A DNA stretch of 64,000 nucleotides from Sarcomyxa edulis (Eukaryota; Basidiomycota; Agaricomycetes; Agaricales; Mycenaceae). The translations under genes and the position numbers were made by a program. Each line of letters starts with the position of its first letter. The stretch's first letter is position 1. The stretch spans positions 868,001 to 932,000 of the forward strand of contig QUOL01000005.1 of NCBI GenBank assembly GCA_009761415.1, written 5' to 3'. The notes beneath the pieces were generated by a model that was given only the letters and a program-made list of their open reading frames with translations, was not told where the DNA came from and did no database searches. Of this stretch, positions 48,426 to 60,284 are shown one piece after another.

Positions 48426-50333
48426 CTATATCCCATTCCGGATTACTATATCATTCAATCGGTTCACGATATCAGCGCCACAATTAGGGAGAGACTCGGG
48501 TGAATAATCTTCGAAAATTTTGTCCAAGACATCGGCAGCCCCACTCATGTGCATAGCGGCAGCAAGAGCGTTATGCAGACCGATGTAACGCGGGTTAGGT
48601 AGAGCAATGGGGTTATGTTTCGTGTTTGAGTCCGTTGAAATTGTGAATTCGGTGCGCTTCTGGTACGACTGTGGGCTTGCACTGCAGTCCTGGAATATGA
48701 CAGATCTTGAACGAAGTGGGACTGCAAAAGGAGACCAGTCCACATGTACTTTGACGGTGTAATGATTAGGGGTCTGTGAGAGAATGTGATTGGACACGAG
48801 ACACGCAGATGAGTCATGACAGCACTGACCTCCGTGGCCTCTAGACTCCACTGGAATTGGTCAAATGTTTTATGTGCGTTCGCCTCGAGCGCCAACCCGT
48901 TCTCAGGAGTATCAATGGAATCAACAATGTTTTGGACGTCCTCGTCATTCAAGGCGCCAAAGTTGCGGATTATATCCAAGGTCATGGCGGAGTCGTCCTA
49001 GAATCAAGAATAAAGTTGAGTGAGCTTCAAAATCCAATGAGATTTTGAGGAGAAGAGATATACCTCTGAAACTCCTGACGCACTACTCGGAGATGAGAGA
49101 TGCTTCAGGATACGCGTGTTTTCTAGTTCCCCCATCATGTGGTGCTGTGCAATCGGGTAACGTCCAGGTTCGACCATCCGGGTCACTGCGCATTGGTAGT
49201 CCTGTCGCTTCAGGACCTGTGAGGTCTGTCAGAGAGAGAAGGGGTGGCGTGCAACGAATGACCTACAAGTTCCCGCATATTATGCCTGCGAGTGTCAGAC
49301 GAGATGTTCGTGTGATCTGCTTGTTTCGGTGTACAGATCGCTGAATATGGAGGAGTGGGAACGTAACTATTGAATTTTCTGTAGGAGCCATGCGCTTTAC
49401 CTGTTGAGACGTCAGCTATGCGATTGGGATTTGATTAAGGGGAACTCACAAACACCAAACAAGTACGAAAACCAAGTCGTGGCTAGACTCTCTAATTTGT
49501 TGAGACACGAGGGATCATTGTTTTCCAGTTCGGGAGCTTGACAAGCACAAATGGAGGCCGCTACATATCGACGGCTTCGTTCGTCGGGCCCGTTCGGCGT
49601 GATATACGTTGGCGCACATGCAAGCATCGCTGTTAGCACCAGATGAAGGCCCGCACCTCCGACCAGCTGCATCCATTTCGGAAAATTTTGGGACGCATTC
49701 TCGAGCGAAGATATCAACGTATGGGCCTGGGTGACCAAACATTGTGTGGATCGATTTCGGTCGGCAATGAGGGTGTCGGTGGCATTCTTGAAGTCTTCCG
49801 AATGGAGACCAAATGTCGATGAGATGGGATAGATCTCATGGTCATGAGCTATCTCAATGTCGCTAGGCAGAGATAAGCTGGACATGGACTCCTGATATGA
49901 CAGAGATAGGGACTAGCATGCAAGCTTGAAAGTCAAGACAAGTGATCAGAACAACACCAGGGTGAAGAGTAACAAGCAAGCAGCAATGTTGAACCAGAGA
50001 GAGTAGCACGAGCTTCAAAAACTCAACTACCTCGTAGATTAAAGCAGGAGGATCGTCAAGAGGGAGTGGAAGGAAGTAGAAATGTTGGGCCCCGAGAAAA
50101 TGATCGACGATGGCCAGACGGTGGCAGTGCTTCGGAAAGCCTTCCTCGAGCGAGCCTGAAACGGTTCCGTCCTTCTTCATCTTCATCAAGATGGCTATGG
50201 GCGTCGATAGCCTGGTTTGCATTTCAAGGTGCATGCCCGCAGCAACGAGGATAATTGGTAGTATGCTTGCACAGTGACTTATCCCTTTTGTACAGCAAAC
50301 CAGTGCTTCGCCTATCAGAGGCGAGTCATTCAT
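48426..50333 (-). CDS. HNH-nuclease-domain protein (basidiomycete-type)
   Basis: Member of a family common in agaric genomes that carries an HNH-like core followed by a conserved helical tail. The proposed start at 50333 (MNDSPLIGEALVC) gives an N-terminal segment ending PPALIYE, spliced over about 130 nt into ESMSSLSLPSDIEIAHDHEI. A central exon pair encodes VLKRQDYQCAVTRMVEPGRY, the C-x-V-T turn that opens the HNH domain. The last exons read RNFGALNDEDVQNIVDSIDT, FDQFQWSLEATE, TPNHYTVKVHVDW and LPNPRYIGLHNALAAAMHMS then GAADVLDKIFEDYS, the recurrent C-terminal signature. The metal-binding His of the HNH motif (AHI-type) is not obvious here; AQHHMM is the nearest candidate, so activity may be lost. 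It shares a 123-bp divergent promoter with the calpain gene. Confidence 0.65.
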
Positions 50334-50456
50334 TTCAACAATAGGGCTTCAGCGCTTTCGCTGACTCGTTCAGGTTAGACGAGCGCTTAACACAATCGGA
50401 TAAAACCCACACGTACATATACATGTTCGCTCGAACCCAGACCACTGCAGCTGACA
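50334..50456. promoter_or_regulatory. Short divergent promoter between HNH and calpain genes
   Basis: Only 123 bp separate the two proposed start codons (50333 - and 50457 +). Near 50410 there is an acatatacat word. If both starts are right, the genes share one bidirectional promoter. Confidence 0.4.
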
Positions 50457-53080
50457 ATGTCTTCAAAAGGCATTCTATCCAATTTATTCAAACCCACCGT
50501 GACGCGCCCTATTGCTGAAGTGTCCGTTCCTCCAAAATCGTCATTGCAATTTCAGGACAAAGATCGAGTTGGGCTTCTAGTCACTTCGGAGTTGGACAAG
50601 GCCGTCGAAGAGTGCAGGTCCAAGGTTGCTCGTATATCCAAAGAGTGCAGAGCGAGGAATCGGAAGTTCAGGTAAGTAGACATTTGGTGACGTGACCGCG
50701 TTCTGATTTCCATTCTTCTTCTTCTTTCACATCATAGAGATATCGAGTTCGACCTTGAAAACGATAGAAAAAGATGTCTGCATGGCCTTATCACGGAATC
50801 AGAGGACAGATTCAACCCGTCTGATGTACAACGAGTCACTCAGATTTTTGACGATCCTCAGTTTTTCGTAGACGGTGCAGACTCTAGTGATGTAGTCCAA
50901 GGCGCACTAGGGGATTGCTGGTTTCTTTCTGCTTTAGCTACCATAACGACGGCTAAACTCGTTGAAAGATTTTGTGTTGCGGTAAGCCGAGCCTTCTCTA
51001 TCAATTGACTCTATCGAAGTAATATTGGTGCGCAGCGTGATGAGAAGGTCGGTGTGTATGGATTCATTTTCTACCGCGACGCAGGATGGGTTGTCGTCAT
51101 TATCGACGAGTACGTATTCTCTGCTGAGTCTACTCTGAGACGTGCAATAACGCGAGCTCTTTACAGCCTTCTATACACCAATATCCCGAAATATGAAGAG
51201 CTGACGGACATCGAAAAACAGCTCTATCACGAGGATAAGGAGAGATACAATGAATCGGCCCGAAAAGGAGGTAAAGGTCTTTATTTTGCCAAATCTGGTG
51301 CTCATGGTGAGACGTGGGTGCCTCTGATCGAAAAGGCCTACGCAAAACTACATGGAGACTACGCGTCTTTGGCTGGTGGATTAGCCTGCGAAGCTATCGA
51401 AGATCTTACAGGGTGAGAACGGGCAGTCTATGATTATCTTCATGTCCGTTGACATCTTACATAGTGGTGTTTCCACATCTACGTCTACGAAGGTTGGTGA
51501 GCTTGCAAAACAAGGTATTTGTCTTGTCTGATGATGATCTAGGATATACTGGACACGGACCAATTCTGGAACGACGAGCTGCTTCGTGCGAACCACGACA
51601 GGGTCTTCACTTGTGCTATAAAAGCTCTAGATTCCTCACGCAACGGCATGAACGACGCCAGGATTAGTGGTTTAATCGGGAATCATGCCTATTCCATTCT
51701 TCGCGCCGTGGAGTGCAACGGGAAACGGTTTGTGATACTCCGAAATCCATGGGGCGAATCTGAGTGGACCGGTCCTTGGTCCGATGGATCTAAAGAGTGG
51801 GACGCAGAATGGTTGAAGCGTTTGCCTGCTCTAGGCCATAGCTTTGGAAACGATGGTCAGTTTGTGATGGAGTGTAAGTGTCCTCTCAAGTTATAGAGTA
51901 TCAGTTGCGCTTGTTGACTAAGAGTATCTATAGACAAAGACTTCCTGTCCAATTGGGAACGCGTAGATCGTACTTTGTTGTTTCATTCGAATTGGGTCAT
52001 GTCCTCCCAGTGGTTATGCGTAACTTCTCGCAATTTCTCCTCGGCGTGGTCGTATGGGGACGTATCCTGTACGTCTCGATGCTTCAGTACCGCCGTCCTC
52101 TCTATTCATTCCCTTTCTTTTTTTGAAGTTACGATCTCGGTCCCTGCCCCTTCGTCTACTGTTATTGTCCTATCACAAATTGACACGCGATATTTTAAGA
52201 ATCTCTCTGGGAAATATAACTGGTCCTTCGATTTTGTATTATTCAAGAAGGGCGAAAACGATGTAATCGGCTCTTCAGCTCATTGCAGGTCCCGAAGCGT
52301 CAACTTGGAGATGGACCTCGAGGCGGGAGATTATGTCGTCCATGTGGGTCTATCTTTTGATCACTCTTAGTGATGCTCCAATTCTATCTTGCAGGTTCGT
52401 TTGGATCGGGCCATCAAGTCGCGTTATACCGAGCTGAACGATGAAAATACAAATCCCCGAAAACTTGCCAGAGTCATGACGGAACGTGCAAAAAGCCAAT
52501 CTGTTGCATCGAGTAAGGAACCTGCTCTACCATAACCTTGAAAGTTCAGCTTATTGAACTTTTCAGACTTTAAGCCTGAGCAAGTCACTGTCAAAATAAT
52601 TTGCAGAGTGAGTACTAATGTCTTCCTGGCTCCATTTCTAGCGCCCAGGCAGCCCATCTTCCTATCGACTTGGCCACCCTCGCCGGACGTGATCTTAGCG
52701 AATTGCAGCAGAAGGACGCCGTTTCGACGGAGACTACTAATGAAGAGCACGAGGGAGCAATTACCTCCGAAAATGACGAGGCAGCTGTCGTGAAAACGAC
52801 AACCGAATCTATCCAAGAAGTTGTCAATACCCCCGCATCCGATGTTGGTTATGAAATCGCTCCAACGCACGCCGAAGGTCCCGAAGAGCCTAGTGTGCCT
52901 GAGTATCCTCCTTTCGACGATGTTCAACCGCACCCCGGTCCCGTCCCCGTCCCTCTTACAGATGCCGAGGCTGATACGGCTGAGTCGAACCGCATATTCC
53001 TTGGTCTTCGCGTTTACTCATCGAAAGATTCTCCTGCGACCGTTGGCGGACAGCTTAAGTATGATATGGGGGTTATATGA
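50457..53080 (+). CDS. Calpain-family cysteine protease
   Basis: Papain-fold protease of clan CA, family C2, usually cytosolic. The start at 50457 (MSSKGILSNLF) leads to SDVVQGALGDCWFLSALATI with the catalytic Cys at about residue 155. The next exons give VGVYGFIFYRDAGWVVVIID joined to LLYTNIPKYEEL, then GETWVPLIEKAYAKLHGDYA. The catalytic His is in LIGNHAYSILRAVE and the Asn in FVILRNPWGESEWTGPWSDG, so the triad is complete. Domain III-like segments follow (WVMSSQWLCVT, EVTISVPAPSSTVIVLSQID). The C-terminal about 130 residues are acidic and Glu/Val/Pro-rich, probably disordered. No EF-hand domain is present, so this is a non-classical calpain. An intron at 52610-52650 is only about 41 nt; using the acceptor cgcccag keeps frame into AAHLPIDLATLAG. 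Confidence 0.9.
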
Positions 53081-53423
53081 GACAGAGTACTGATGGGCTG
53101 TGTACACTGATATTGTACTCTAGAGAATATACTAACGTACCTGCATAAACAAAGCTCGGTATTGAACAAATTCCGAAGTTCTACTAAACTCCTCTTCACT
53201 TCGTGATGCCATTGCCCTTGTTTACCGGCTGCGTCCATAGCAAACAACGTGTCGATCTGAAATTTCTGAAAGCTCCTTGTCGATCACTCGAACTAGCATT
53301 CCTTGATTTGTCTATCGTAAGTCGGATTTACCGGAGATTCGTCTCGACAGTCGTTTCTTTCTTCCTGGAGATTTATTTTGACCATCGGATTTATATGAAA
53401 AAAGGTAGCACCATTCGGGCATC
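53081..53423. other. Intergenic region upstream of MYND copy 2
   Basis: About 340 bases: 3' untranslated region of the calpain gene and promoter of the next. No gene is seen. Confidence 0.4.
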
Positions 53424-55537
53424 ATGACAGAACACGTTCAAGTGATAACTGAAGCATCGCTAGAGGTAAGGAATTATTTTTGACTTTAACGGTGCAGCAT
53501 TCATGACGAATGCAATCGTACAATACTAGGCTACTATCATTTCCGCTAAAAAAGGATCCATCAGCAACTTGGGACGATTGAAAGGCCTTGTCGTTGACTG
53601 TCCTCAAGATCGATTACTTCGCATTTTACCTGCCCTTTATCACCATTTGAATCCCAAACGGGTTCCCTTACCTGGGACTATCCCATTCCCAAACACAACC
53701 GTTGATCTCGCCTTGCGGGCCTTGGATATACTCGCTGCCACTCGGCCGATTCTCTCTGCAGACAAACCACAAACTCTGACTGTCCGAAGCCTCGCTCAAT
53801 TCTGGCCTTCGATATGGAGCTGGTTATTGTTTTTCATGACGCAATATACTCTCAAAAATCCAGAAATACCTCCAGACGCCCGGACTGCTACAATCGCAAT
53901 ATCTTTAGATGCTATCTTTGCCTTTTCAAGTAGCGACGTTTTGCGCACGACAATATATTCCACACCTGGTGTCATGCAAAATCTGTGCAAAATCTGGAGG
54001 CTAGAAGCCAAAGATCCGAATTACTATCCCCGGACGCTCTCTGACAAGATGGACGATCGATTATGGGTAGGGAAACCGCTGTGCGTATATATGATGGTAT
54101 TGGCCATTGATAATCATGCAGATTGGGAACGCCGAGTCATCGAGCCTATGGGAGGAGATCTAGACGAGATTGCCATTGTAGCACTGAGACATCTTCGAGA
54201 CGATTTCTCCCGATGGACAGAATGGGACCACACCTGGGTACTCACCCACGTACGCCTATTGTCAAACGTTTCCTTCTGCAAGCCCATCTGCGTCGCCACT
54301 TTATCTCGAAAATCTATTCGCCTTGTCACCGAGATAATAGTCTCTCTGGTCAACAAGTCAGATACTTCCATTGTTCATACGACCTATCCCCGGTCTAGTT
54401 GCTTGCCATATTGCTGCTTGTATCTCGGGCGATTCCTCGATGAATACGGGGCGAATACTGTCATCCAAGCTATTCAAGCGGGAATAATTCCTGCACTTCT
54501 TCGAACGGGTCCATGGATGTCCCAGCGTCTTGAAGATAAAACGTTGGCCGGATATACTATAGGTCTAATATCGGACGTCATTCCACGGTACATGCTCTAT
54601 CGATCGGTTCTGCGGGCATTAGCGAAATCATTCGAAGACATTCGGGCACTCGGGCTTGAGGCCAAGATGGCAAAAACTGGTCGTCTATGGGAGACTTGGT
54701 CGAGATTCAAAGCTCTCTTTGAAGAGCGGTGGGAAATCCAACTGGGATTGGAAGAATTTTGCCTGAAGTCGCATAAAAGTTGCCACAATAAAGAAGTATG
54801 TCTCTGATAGCTTGATTGGTTGCCGTTCGACTGAGTCCATGAACTGCATGTTTTACAGTGTCAGAAGATTGATATCCAGGACGAATACAAGGCCTGTTCC
54901 GGATGCTTGGAGACATACTACTGCAGTCTAGACTGTCAGAAGCACGATTGGGTTTGCCCTTCATGATTTCCTCCTTCAGTGTGATACTAACTTTGCGATA
55001 GAAAAGATACAACCATAAGGCTTATTGCAAAGCTATGCAGAAGCTGAGAGGAGGTCAGTATTGCAATCGAAACCGAGTATCATCTCATGCTAATTTTGTG
55101 TTCTTGCCATTGAAGAGGGTAGAAGCGCTCCTTTGTCTCGTCGCGACTTCAACTTCATCCAAGCCGTAGCAGAACACGATTGCCGCAAAAAGCGAGACGA
55201 GATCCTCGCCATCCGTGCAAGAGACAATATCAAAACACTTGTCGTGGAGCACGACTACTCGGTCTATCCCTTCACGATGCGCGTTGGGTCTCCCGAAACC
55301 TGTTACCCTGCGCATGGTGGTCTCGACGCACAGGAACTCGGGGATTGGGAAGGCTGTCTCCAAAAGGCCAAAGCGAACCCGGAAGGTGTGGCGATTCTTA
55401 TGGTATTGACTGCTGAAGGGATTTGCTCGAAGTTATGGATCACCACACGAAGCCCGGAGTACTTGACGGAGGCGTTTTTGAGCGAGGATGAGCTTAACGA
55501 AGATTCGAAAGAATTGGTGAAGGTGAAGCAGTCTTGA
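53424..55537 (+). CDS. MYND-type zinc-finger protein, copy 2
   Basis: Paralog of the gene at 40569-42579. The start at 53424 encodes a 14-residue first exon (MTEHVQVITEASLE) that splices at about 53525 into ATIISAKKGSISNLGRLKGL. The long exon (to about 54795) carries TVDLALRALDILAATRPIL, FWPSIWSWLLFFMTQYTL, IEPMGGDLDEIAIVALRHLR, SIRLVTEIIVSLVNK and IIPALLRTGPWMSQ, each matching copy 1. After SHKSCHNKE the finger follows as QKIDIQDEYKACSGCLETYY then CSLDCQKHDW and, after an intron, KRYNHKAYCKAM, giving the paired Cys and final His/Cys of a MYND domain. The last exon reads RRDFNFIQAVAEHDCRKKRD and AILMVLTAEGICSKLW and stops at 55537. Unlike copy 1 the C-terminus is well defined. Function unknown; the family is expanded in agarics. 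Confidence 0.88.
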
Positions 55538-55634
55538 AGATTTTATGACGGGTGTTATTGCATTTGAAGGCAATCGTTCGCAGTTGTATCATCGGAGATC
55601 CGTATGTGTATGTAAGATTCAATACTCCGTCATA

Positions 55635-56868
55635 TTACACCTGAGCATGGGTACTAGTGGCAAGGGCTCCCGGACGGGTGACGGTCGAGTTAACGACGTG
55701 CGACGAACGCTGGCTTTCTGAACTGATGTGGACCGTACGAGTGTTGGTGGCTGTAGTCTCATGACTAGAGCTTTTCCAATGTTGAATGGCCCTGGCTACT
55801 GACCAAGGCGGAGGTAGCATCAGTATGAGTAGGATCTACTGAGTGAGGCCGATGTCGATGTCGACTTGTAGAGCTCCCACTAGGACGTAACGAAGACCTT
55901 GGACATGAATGAGGCATCTAAGGATGCAGGCCATGACCGAGATATAAGTTCATCCGACACGAGGCGATACATAGTCTATTTGCTTACCTTATGTACTGTA
56001 GTTGAGGTGGGCAAGTCAGGGTTTGCATCCGAAGAAGCGTGTTGTAACGATGTACGAGTACCGTTTGATATCGGTGAAACAATACTCATACTTGAATGCT
56101 CCGCCGAATTGGTATGACTGTGCGTAATCGAGGATGAGGTAGTATGTACTATCGTAGACGGTGGTATGGTGTGCGTCTGTAGATATGTCTTGTTTTCGAC
56201 ATACAACACACGATATCGAGGTTCTCACCATAGAGACGATGCTATCGACTATAGAGACCAATATCAGTTTGACCATCGATGCGCAGCATGAACGAATCTT
56301 ACTTGCAACGTATGGCCAGCTGAGATAGGAGTAGATTTGATGTTATCACTAGGGGACGGTTGCGCCTACAAAATGGAGCCTGCAGTCAGATATATGAAGT
56401 AGACCATTGACATGACGGCTTCAAACATGCAGAGTATCGCTGTTAGCTGGTAGAGACTAGTCAAAACCTGGTCAGCGGCACGCGTACATGAAGGATCGCT
56501 GTCATCACCTTGCTTGTGCTTGTTCCAGGCTTGACAGCAGAACCTTGACCAGCCTTCGGAGGGGCCTTGGATTACAATGCCACGATCGAGTTAGTGAGGC
56601 TACAATGTCTCCTTGATCAGCTTTCCATACCTGTGACAAGAGAAGATCACAGGATCAACAAGTGAGACGACACTTTAGGAGGGAATATTACCTTGTGTCC
56701 ACCGAGTAGGACGCCATTAGCACGGCTGTCCAACTGCATAATGAGCCAACGAGTCCTGAAGAGGAACGAAAAGCTCACCTCATAAAGAGAGGCGTCCGTG
56801 GTAGGCACTCCCATAGCAGCGCCGACGCTGATGGCTAGTAACATAGAGGGGAAGATTCGTGTATGCAT
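55635..56868 (-). CDS. Secreted Ser/Thr-rich protein, many small exons
   Basis: I do not recognise this protein. The start at 56868 encodes a signal peptide (MHTRIFPSMLLAISVGAAMG) followed by VPTTDASLYE. Small phase-0 exons then appear: LDSRANGVLLGGHK (56730-56690 region), APPKAGQGSAVKPGTSTSK, AQPSPSDNIKSTPISAGHTL, a short VDSIVSM exon, THTIPPSTIVHTTSSSITHS continuing for about 70 residues, and a last part with ATNTRTVHISSESQRSSHVV then TAA at 55635. Composition is dominated by Ser, Thr and His, as in O-mannosylated cell-wall or secreted proteins. Exon choice downstream of 56290 is uncertain, and an alternative stop at 55880 is possible. No enzymatic motif is visible. A start five codons upstream (56883) is also in frame. 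Confidence 0.5.
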
Positions 56869-57397
56869 TGAGGATTGGGTCAAGGGTCGTTAGTTTCACC
56901 GACCAGCGGTGAAGAAGTGCTCAGAGTAGGGACACCAGGTCTGACCAGAAATGATCCGGGCTCGTCCAACCTTTATACTACGAGAAAGTGCTCGTTTTCC
57001 TTCTTTTGTTTAGAGAGGAAAACCAAAGACGGCCATGTCGCGAGCGCTCGGTTATAAGCAGGCGTTGTTTACTCGGGAACTCAGGACTTAGCGGATTGGT
57101 TGTCTCCGAGGGTTCTAAATTGCGAGACAGAGTCGTCAGCTACAACGTCCGACTCGGGATCATGAGTATGAAGCCTGAGGTCGAACCGGAGATAGATACC
57201 AATGAACGTTGCTCGTCATGATGAGCCTAAGTGATCATCGCCTGGGTGGCAGAAAAAAAAGCAAGTACATCAGGTTACAACAACAACAGCATTGAGAGAC
57301 TAAGTCCGGCAAACCAAGAGAAGGGAATATATAGCGAATGTCTGTCACTGGCATACGGTACGTTCCCGGGACGCGCAAGGACAGGGTAAAGGACCCA
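56869..57397. other. Intergenic region
   Basis: About 530 bases between two minus-strand genes: promoter of the secreted protein and 3' untranslated region of the asteroid-type gene. Short plus-strand frames have no motif. Confidence 0.4.
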
Positions 57398-59974
57398 TCA
57401 TGCTGCAGCATCGCCCAGCAACGAAAACAAACTCACTGGTTTGCCTTTAGCATGAGCGCGAGGTGGAGCGACCGGTGCATCCTGCGAAGCGTGCTTCCCC
57501 TTTCTCGCTTTCTTGCGGCGTTCCTCTGCAAAGACATCGCCTAAACTATCTTCGCAAGCCGCCCACAGAGCGGGGGGAACTTTAGGACCATTGTCGCCTA
57601 GGTTCGTTTCGGTGAGGTACGAATGACATCGTCTTCCGGACATTGTGCAGACAGGTGAAGGGACTCTGGCCGACAACAGAAGTATTTGCGAAAGGTGCTC
57701 GACAGATTCGAGTGCCGTCAGTACTTGAGCCATAAGCTGTACATTTCGGTCAGTAATCAGAGGTCCTTCGGCTAGTGGCGTATCGGTTTCCACTGCCTCG
57801 TCCAAAACACACGATGCAAGTATGCATTGCGCTTCTCTGCGGGTCCAACGTTCTTTTTCTCGTTCCTTGCTTCCTTCATTTCCTTCCGTCCTCGCTTGCA
57901 AAGCACGTAGAATCCATCGTAACGCAAGAACAACCATGAGTTGTTGTGGGGGAAGGGCTCTGACTGATTCGAGGTCTGAATCTAGAGCGTGCAGAAAAAC
58001 GGTGAACCTATCCTCTTCTGGCCTTAACAGCAGATATGAGGCGTCCAAATCCAAATCAAACTTGGGACGCGTGACCGAGATAGAGGAAAGAATGGTTTGG
58101 AGAGATGGGACGGTGACTTCTTCCTGAGCAACGCGTGTTCCTCGGCGGACGTATTCAGTGATGAGGGCGGGGCGCGTTCGGCGAGCTCTTGATGATGTAG
58201 ATATTGATAGTTGGGAATCGGTATCGCCGTGCAATTGGTGTAGGGCATTGTGGAGTGGAGCCAGGTAATCCTTTTCGCTATCGGAATCGTCCTCTTCGAC
58301 GACGTCGATCAACTCGTCTTCATCATTTCCGGATTCTCCATCCTCTCCAGGAGCATCGATATCCGGTAGACCAACGGCGTCATCCAAGATAGAATACCCC
58401 CACTGTCGGATAGTCCTTCCAATGCTCCGACTTACGGTCTCGGAATCTGGATTCTCGAGAAAAAGGCATGGCCAATACGTCCCCGTATGCAAGATGTCCA
58501 TGACTTTGGGAGACAAGTGACCTTTTCTGTATGCGTCGAGATAGAGCTCTCTTACTGTATTCCTTTTGATGATTTCGTCGTTCTCCTCGTCATCTTCATC
58601 CAACTCTGACGCTTCAGCAGCGAGTAATCGTGACAGCATGGGTAGTATTGGACAGACGGTAGGTTCATGTAAAGCGCATATATCGGTGGGCCACAGGCCT
58701 TCCTGTCCGACTGTTTCTCCTTCGTATTTCGGGATGGCGTATTGTAGAGTGGCTTCGACGATTCTATCGACGATTGCTTCTACCTCTCCTGTTCCCATGG
58801 TGGATATTGTTCGAGTCAAAAGTGCGTTGACCGTTCTTTCGATGAGGTCCATGACGCTGGCTACTTGCTGCTTTGATTTGCGTTTTTGCGACGAGGTGGA
58901 TAAGATGGTTTGTAGAGTTGTCGCTACGCGCGTGATTCGTTGACTGAGAGTCAATTGCCGTTCGAAGAACATGTTTCGAGATAGAGTAGGGGATCGGAGA
59001 GTAAAGTCGTTACCAACGAGAGCACCAAGGAGGGGAAGCAGAGTAACGGGTATATTCAAATGGGAGGCCAAGGTAGTCGGCTCATAAGCAGCAAAAGACA
59101 GAGTCAATTGAGGAGTGTCGTCGGGAGGAATTACCCCCCTTCCTGACTTTGCGTCACTAGGTACTCTCTTTTTGCCTTTAGACTTTCGAACTGTCTGGAA
59201 TTCGCTATATTGGCTATCTTCTGGTGCTTGGTCTTCTTCCGAGACAGGAGCGCTCCAGATCATTTCTTCCAGTGGAATGTAGCCCAGATATCCATCCGAG
59301 TTTAGTACGACAAAGTCAGAGTCAGTGCCAACAACGTAACCGCCGATGCGTCCTGCCAATTCGACGGAATACGGGTCACCCTCTTCGTCAGCGTAGTGAA
59401 TTTCAAGTCCATCCGTGGACGATGCAAAGGCTTCGAGAGTGTCGACGCATGCTGAATAGCATAGAGGGGGAATAATACGAGATTCGTGTAGGAAACGAGG
59501 CGTTGCGCGAGACGCGGTAGATGTTCTAAAGAAGAGCAGTGAAGGTTGAATTTTTGATTGGCTCCCGCGAGAGACCATTGTGGAGAATTTCAAGGTGGGC
59601 ATGGCACCTTGAAAGAGCGGAATGTGTTAGCATAGTCGAGCAGTACCGCAAATGGCAAAGGCAACGGACCATCGAAAACGATGTAGACCCGCAACCCCAC
59701 GCTGATCCAAGCTTTCACGACTTTGATGACGATGCGGGAGAATTCATCGTATTCACCGCCATACACCCAAGGAAGAGTCGAGGTCTGGTATAAATCATAT
59801 ATGAATCTACATCATGAAAGTCAGCAATTCTCTCGAGAAAGCAGAAGGAAAAACTAACGACCATCCGTCGACCACAATGGGAGTCTGCAATTCGGACTGT
59901 GAAGAGAGTTGGTGGGCTTTTGCGAGAGTACGTCTGTTCTCGCGAAGAAATGTGCTCAGACCTAGAACACCCAT
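57398..59974 (-). CDS. Asteroid-family protein (XPG/FEN1-like N-terminal domain)
   Basis: Homologue of protein asteroid / fungal Ast1-type proteins, distant relatives of the XPG/FEN1 structure-specific nucleases. The start at 59974 reads MGVLGLSTFLRENRRTLAKA, the typical N-terminus (MG-x-x-G-L). Exon 1 ends TPIVVDGW and splices to FIYDLYQTSTLPWVYGGEYD then EFSRIVIKVVKAWISVGLRV and YIVFDG, the first acidic cluster. The main exon begins GAMPTLKFSTMVSR and runs 730 codons, with PPLCYSACVDTLEAFASS, IHYADEEGDPYSVELAGRIG and VVGTDSDFVVLNSDGYLGYI (second cluster, DSD). A long helical and acidic-linker region follows (GEDGESGNDEDELIDVVEED). The C-terminus is basic (ERRKKARKGKHAS). Both introns are phase-consistent. 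Several nuclease residues are retained, but whether it cleaves DNA is unknown for this family. Confidence 0.9.
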
Positions 59975-60158
59975 ATTTCTCGTCGCTTGCGTATAACGTT
60001 GGCCGTGGCTGAGCGACTCGAGGTTGTGAAAAGCAAGTGCCAGTGAAATCTCTCGCGGCACTAAATTTGATTCACGTGATCAGAAAGTCATCGTGACAGT
60101 CACACCTCTCCTCCTCCCAGGCATTTGGCTATATTCCATCCGTCGTTGTGCATTTCAC

Positions 60159-60251
60159 GGCGACATGGCCGAGTGGTCTAAGGCGCTGGAATTAGGTTAT
60201 CACATGCTTATCCAGTCCGAAAGGGCGTGGGTTCGATCCCCACTGTCGTCA
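60159..60251 (+). tRNA. tRNA-Leu (anticodon TAG) with 13-nt intron
   Basis: The acceptor strands GGCGACA and TGTCGTC pair over 7 bp, with discriminator A at 60251, the leucine identity base. The D-arm TGGCCGAGTGG (A box) and the T-arm GGTTCGATCCC (B box) are intact. The anticodon stem CTGGA/TCCAG encloses 20 nt, which is a 7-nt loop with anticodon TAG (60193-60195) plus a 13-nt intron at 60197-60209 directly after position 37. The extra arm (gtccgaaagggc) is long, as in class II tRNAs. tRNA-Ser is rejected because of the discriminator A and the anticodon. Confidence 0.93.
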
Positions 60252-60258
60252 CGTGATC

Positions 60259-60274
60259 GGTTGTCATGACAACC
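60259..60274. repeat. Perfect 16-bp palindrome GGTTGTCATGACAACC
   Basis: A perfect self-complementary 16-mer starts 8 nt after the tRNA. It could form a hairpin in the trailer of the pol III transcript before the T-run. Confidence 0.7.
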
Positions 60275-60279
60275 AACTC

Positions 60280-60284
60280 TTTTT
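60280..60284 (+). terminator. RNA polymerase III terminator (T5) for tRNA-Leu
   Basis: First run of five T residues downstream of the tRNA, 28 nt after its 3' end. Confidence 0.7.

Noticed and set aside
60159..60251. tRNA-Ser interpretation of the class II tRNA
   Set aside because: The discriminator base is A and the anticodon after removing the 13-nt intron is TAG, which indicates leucine.
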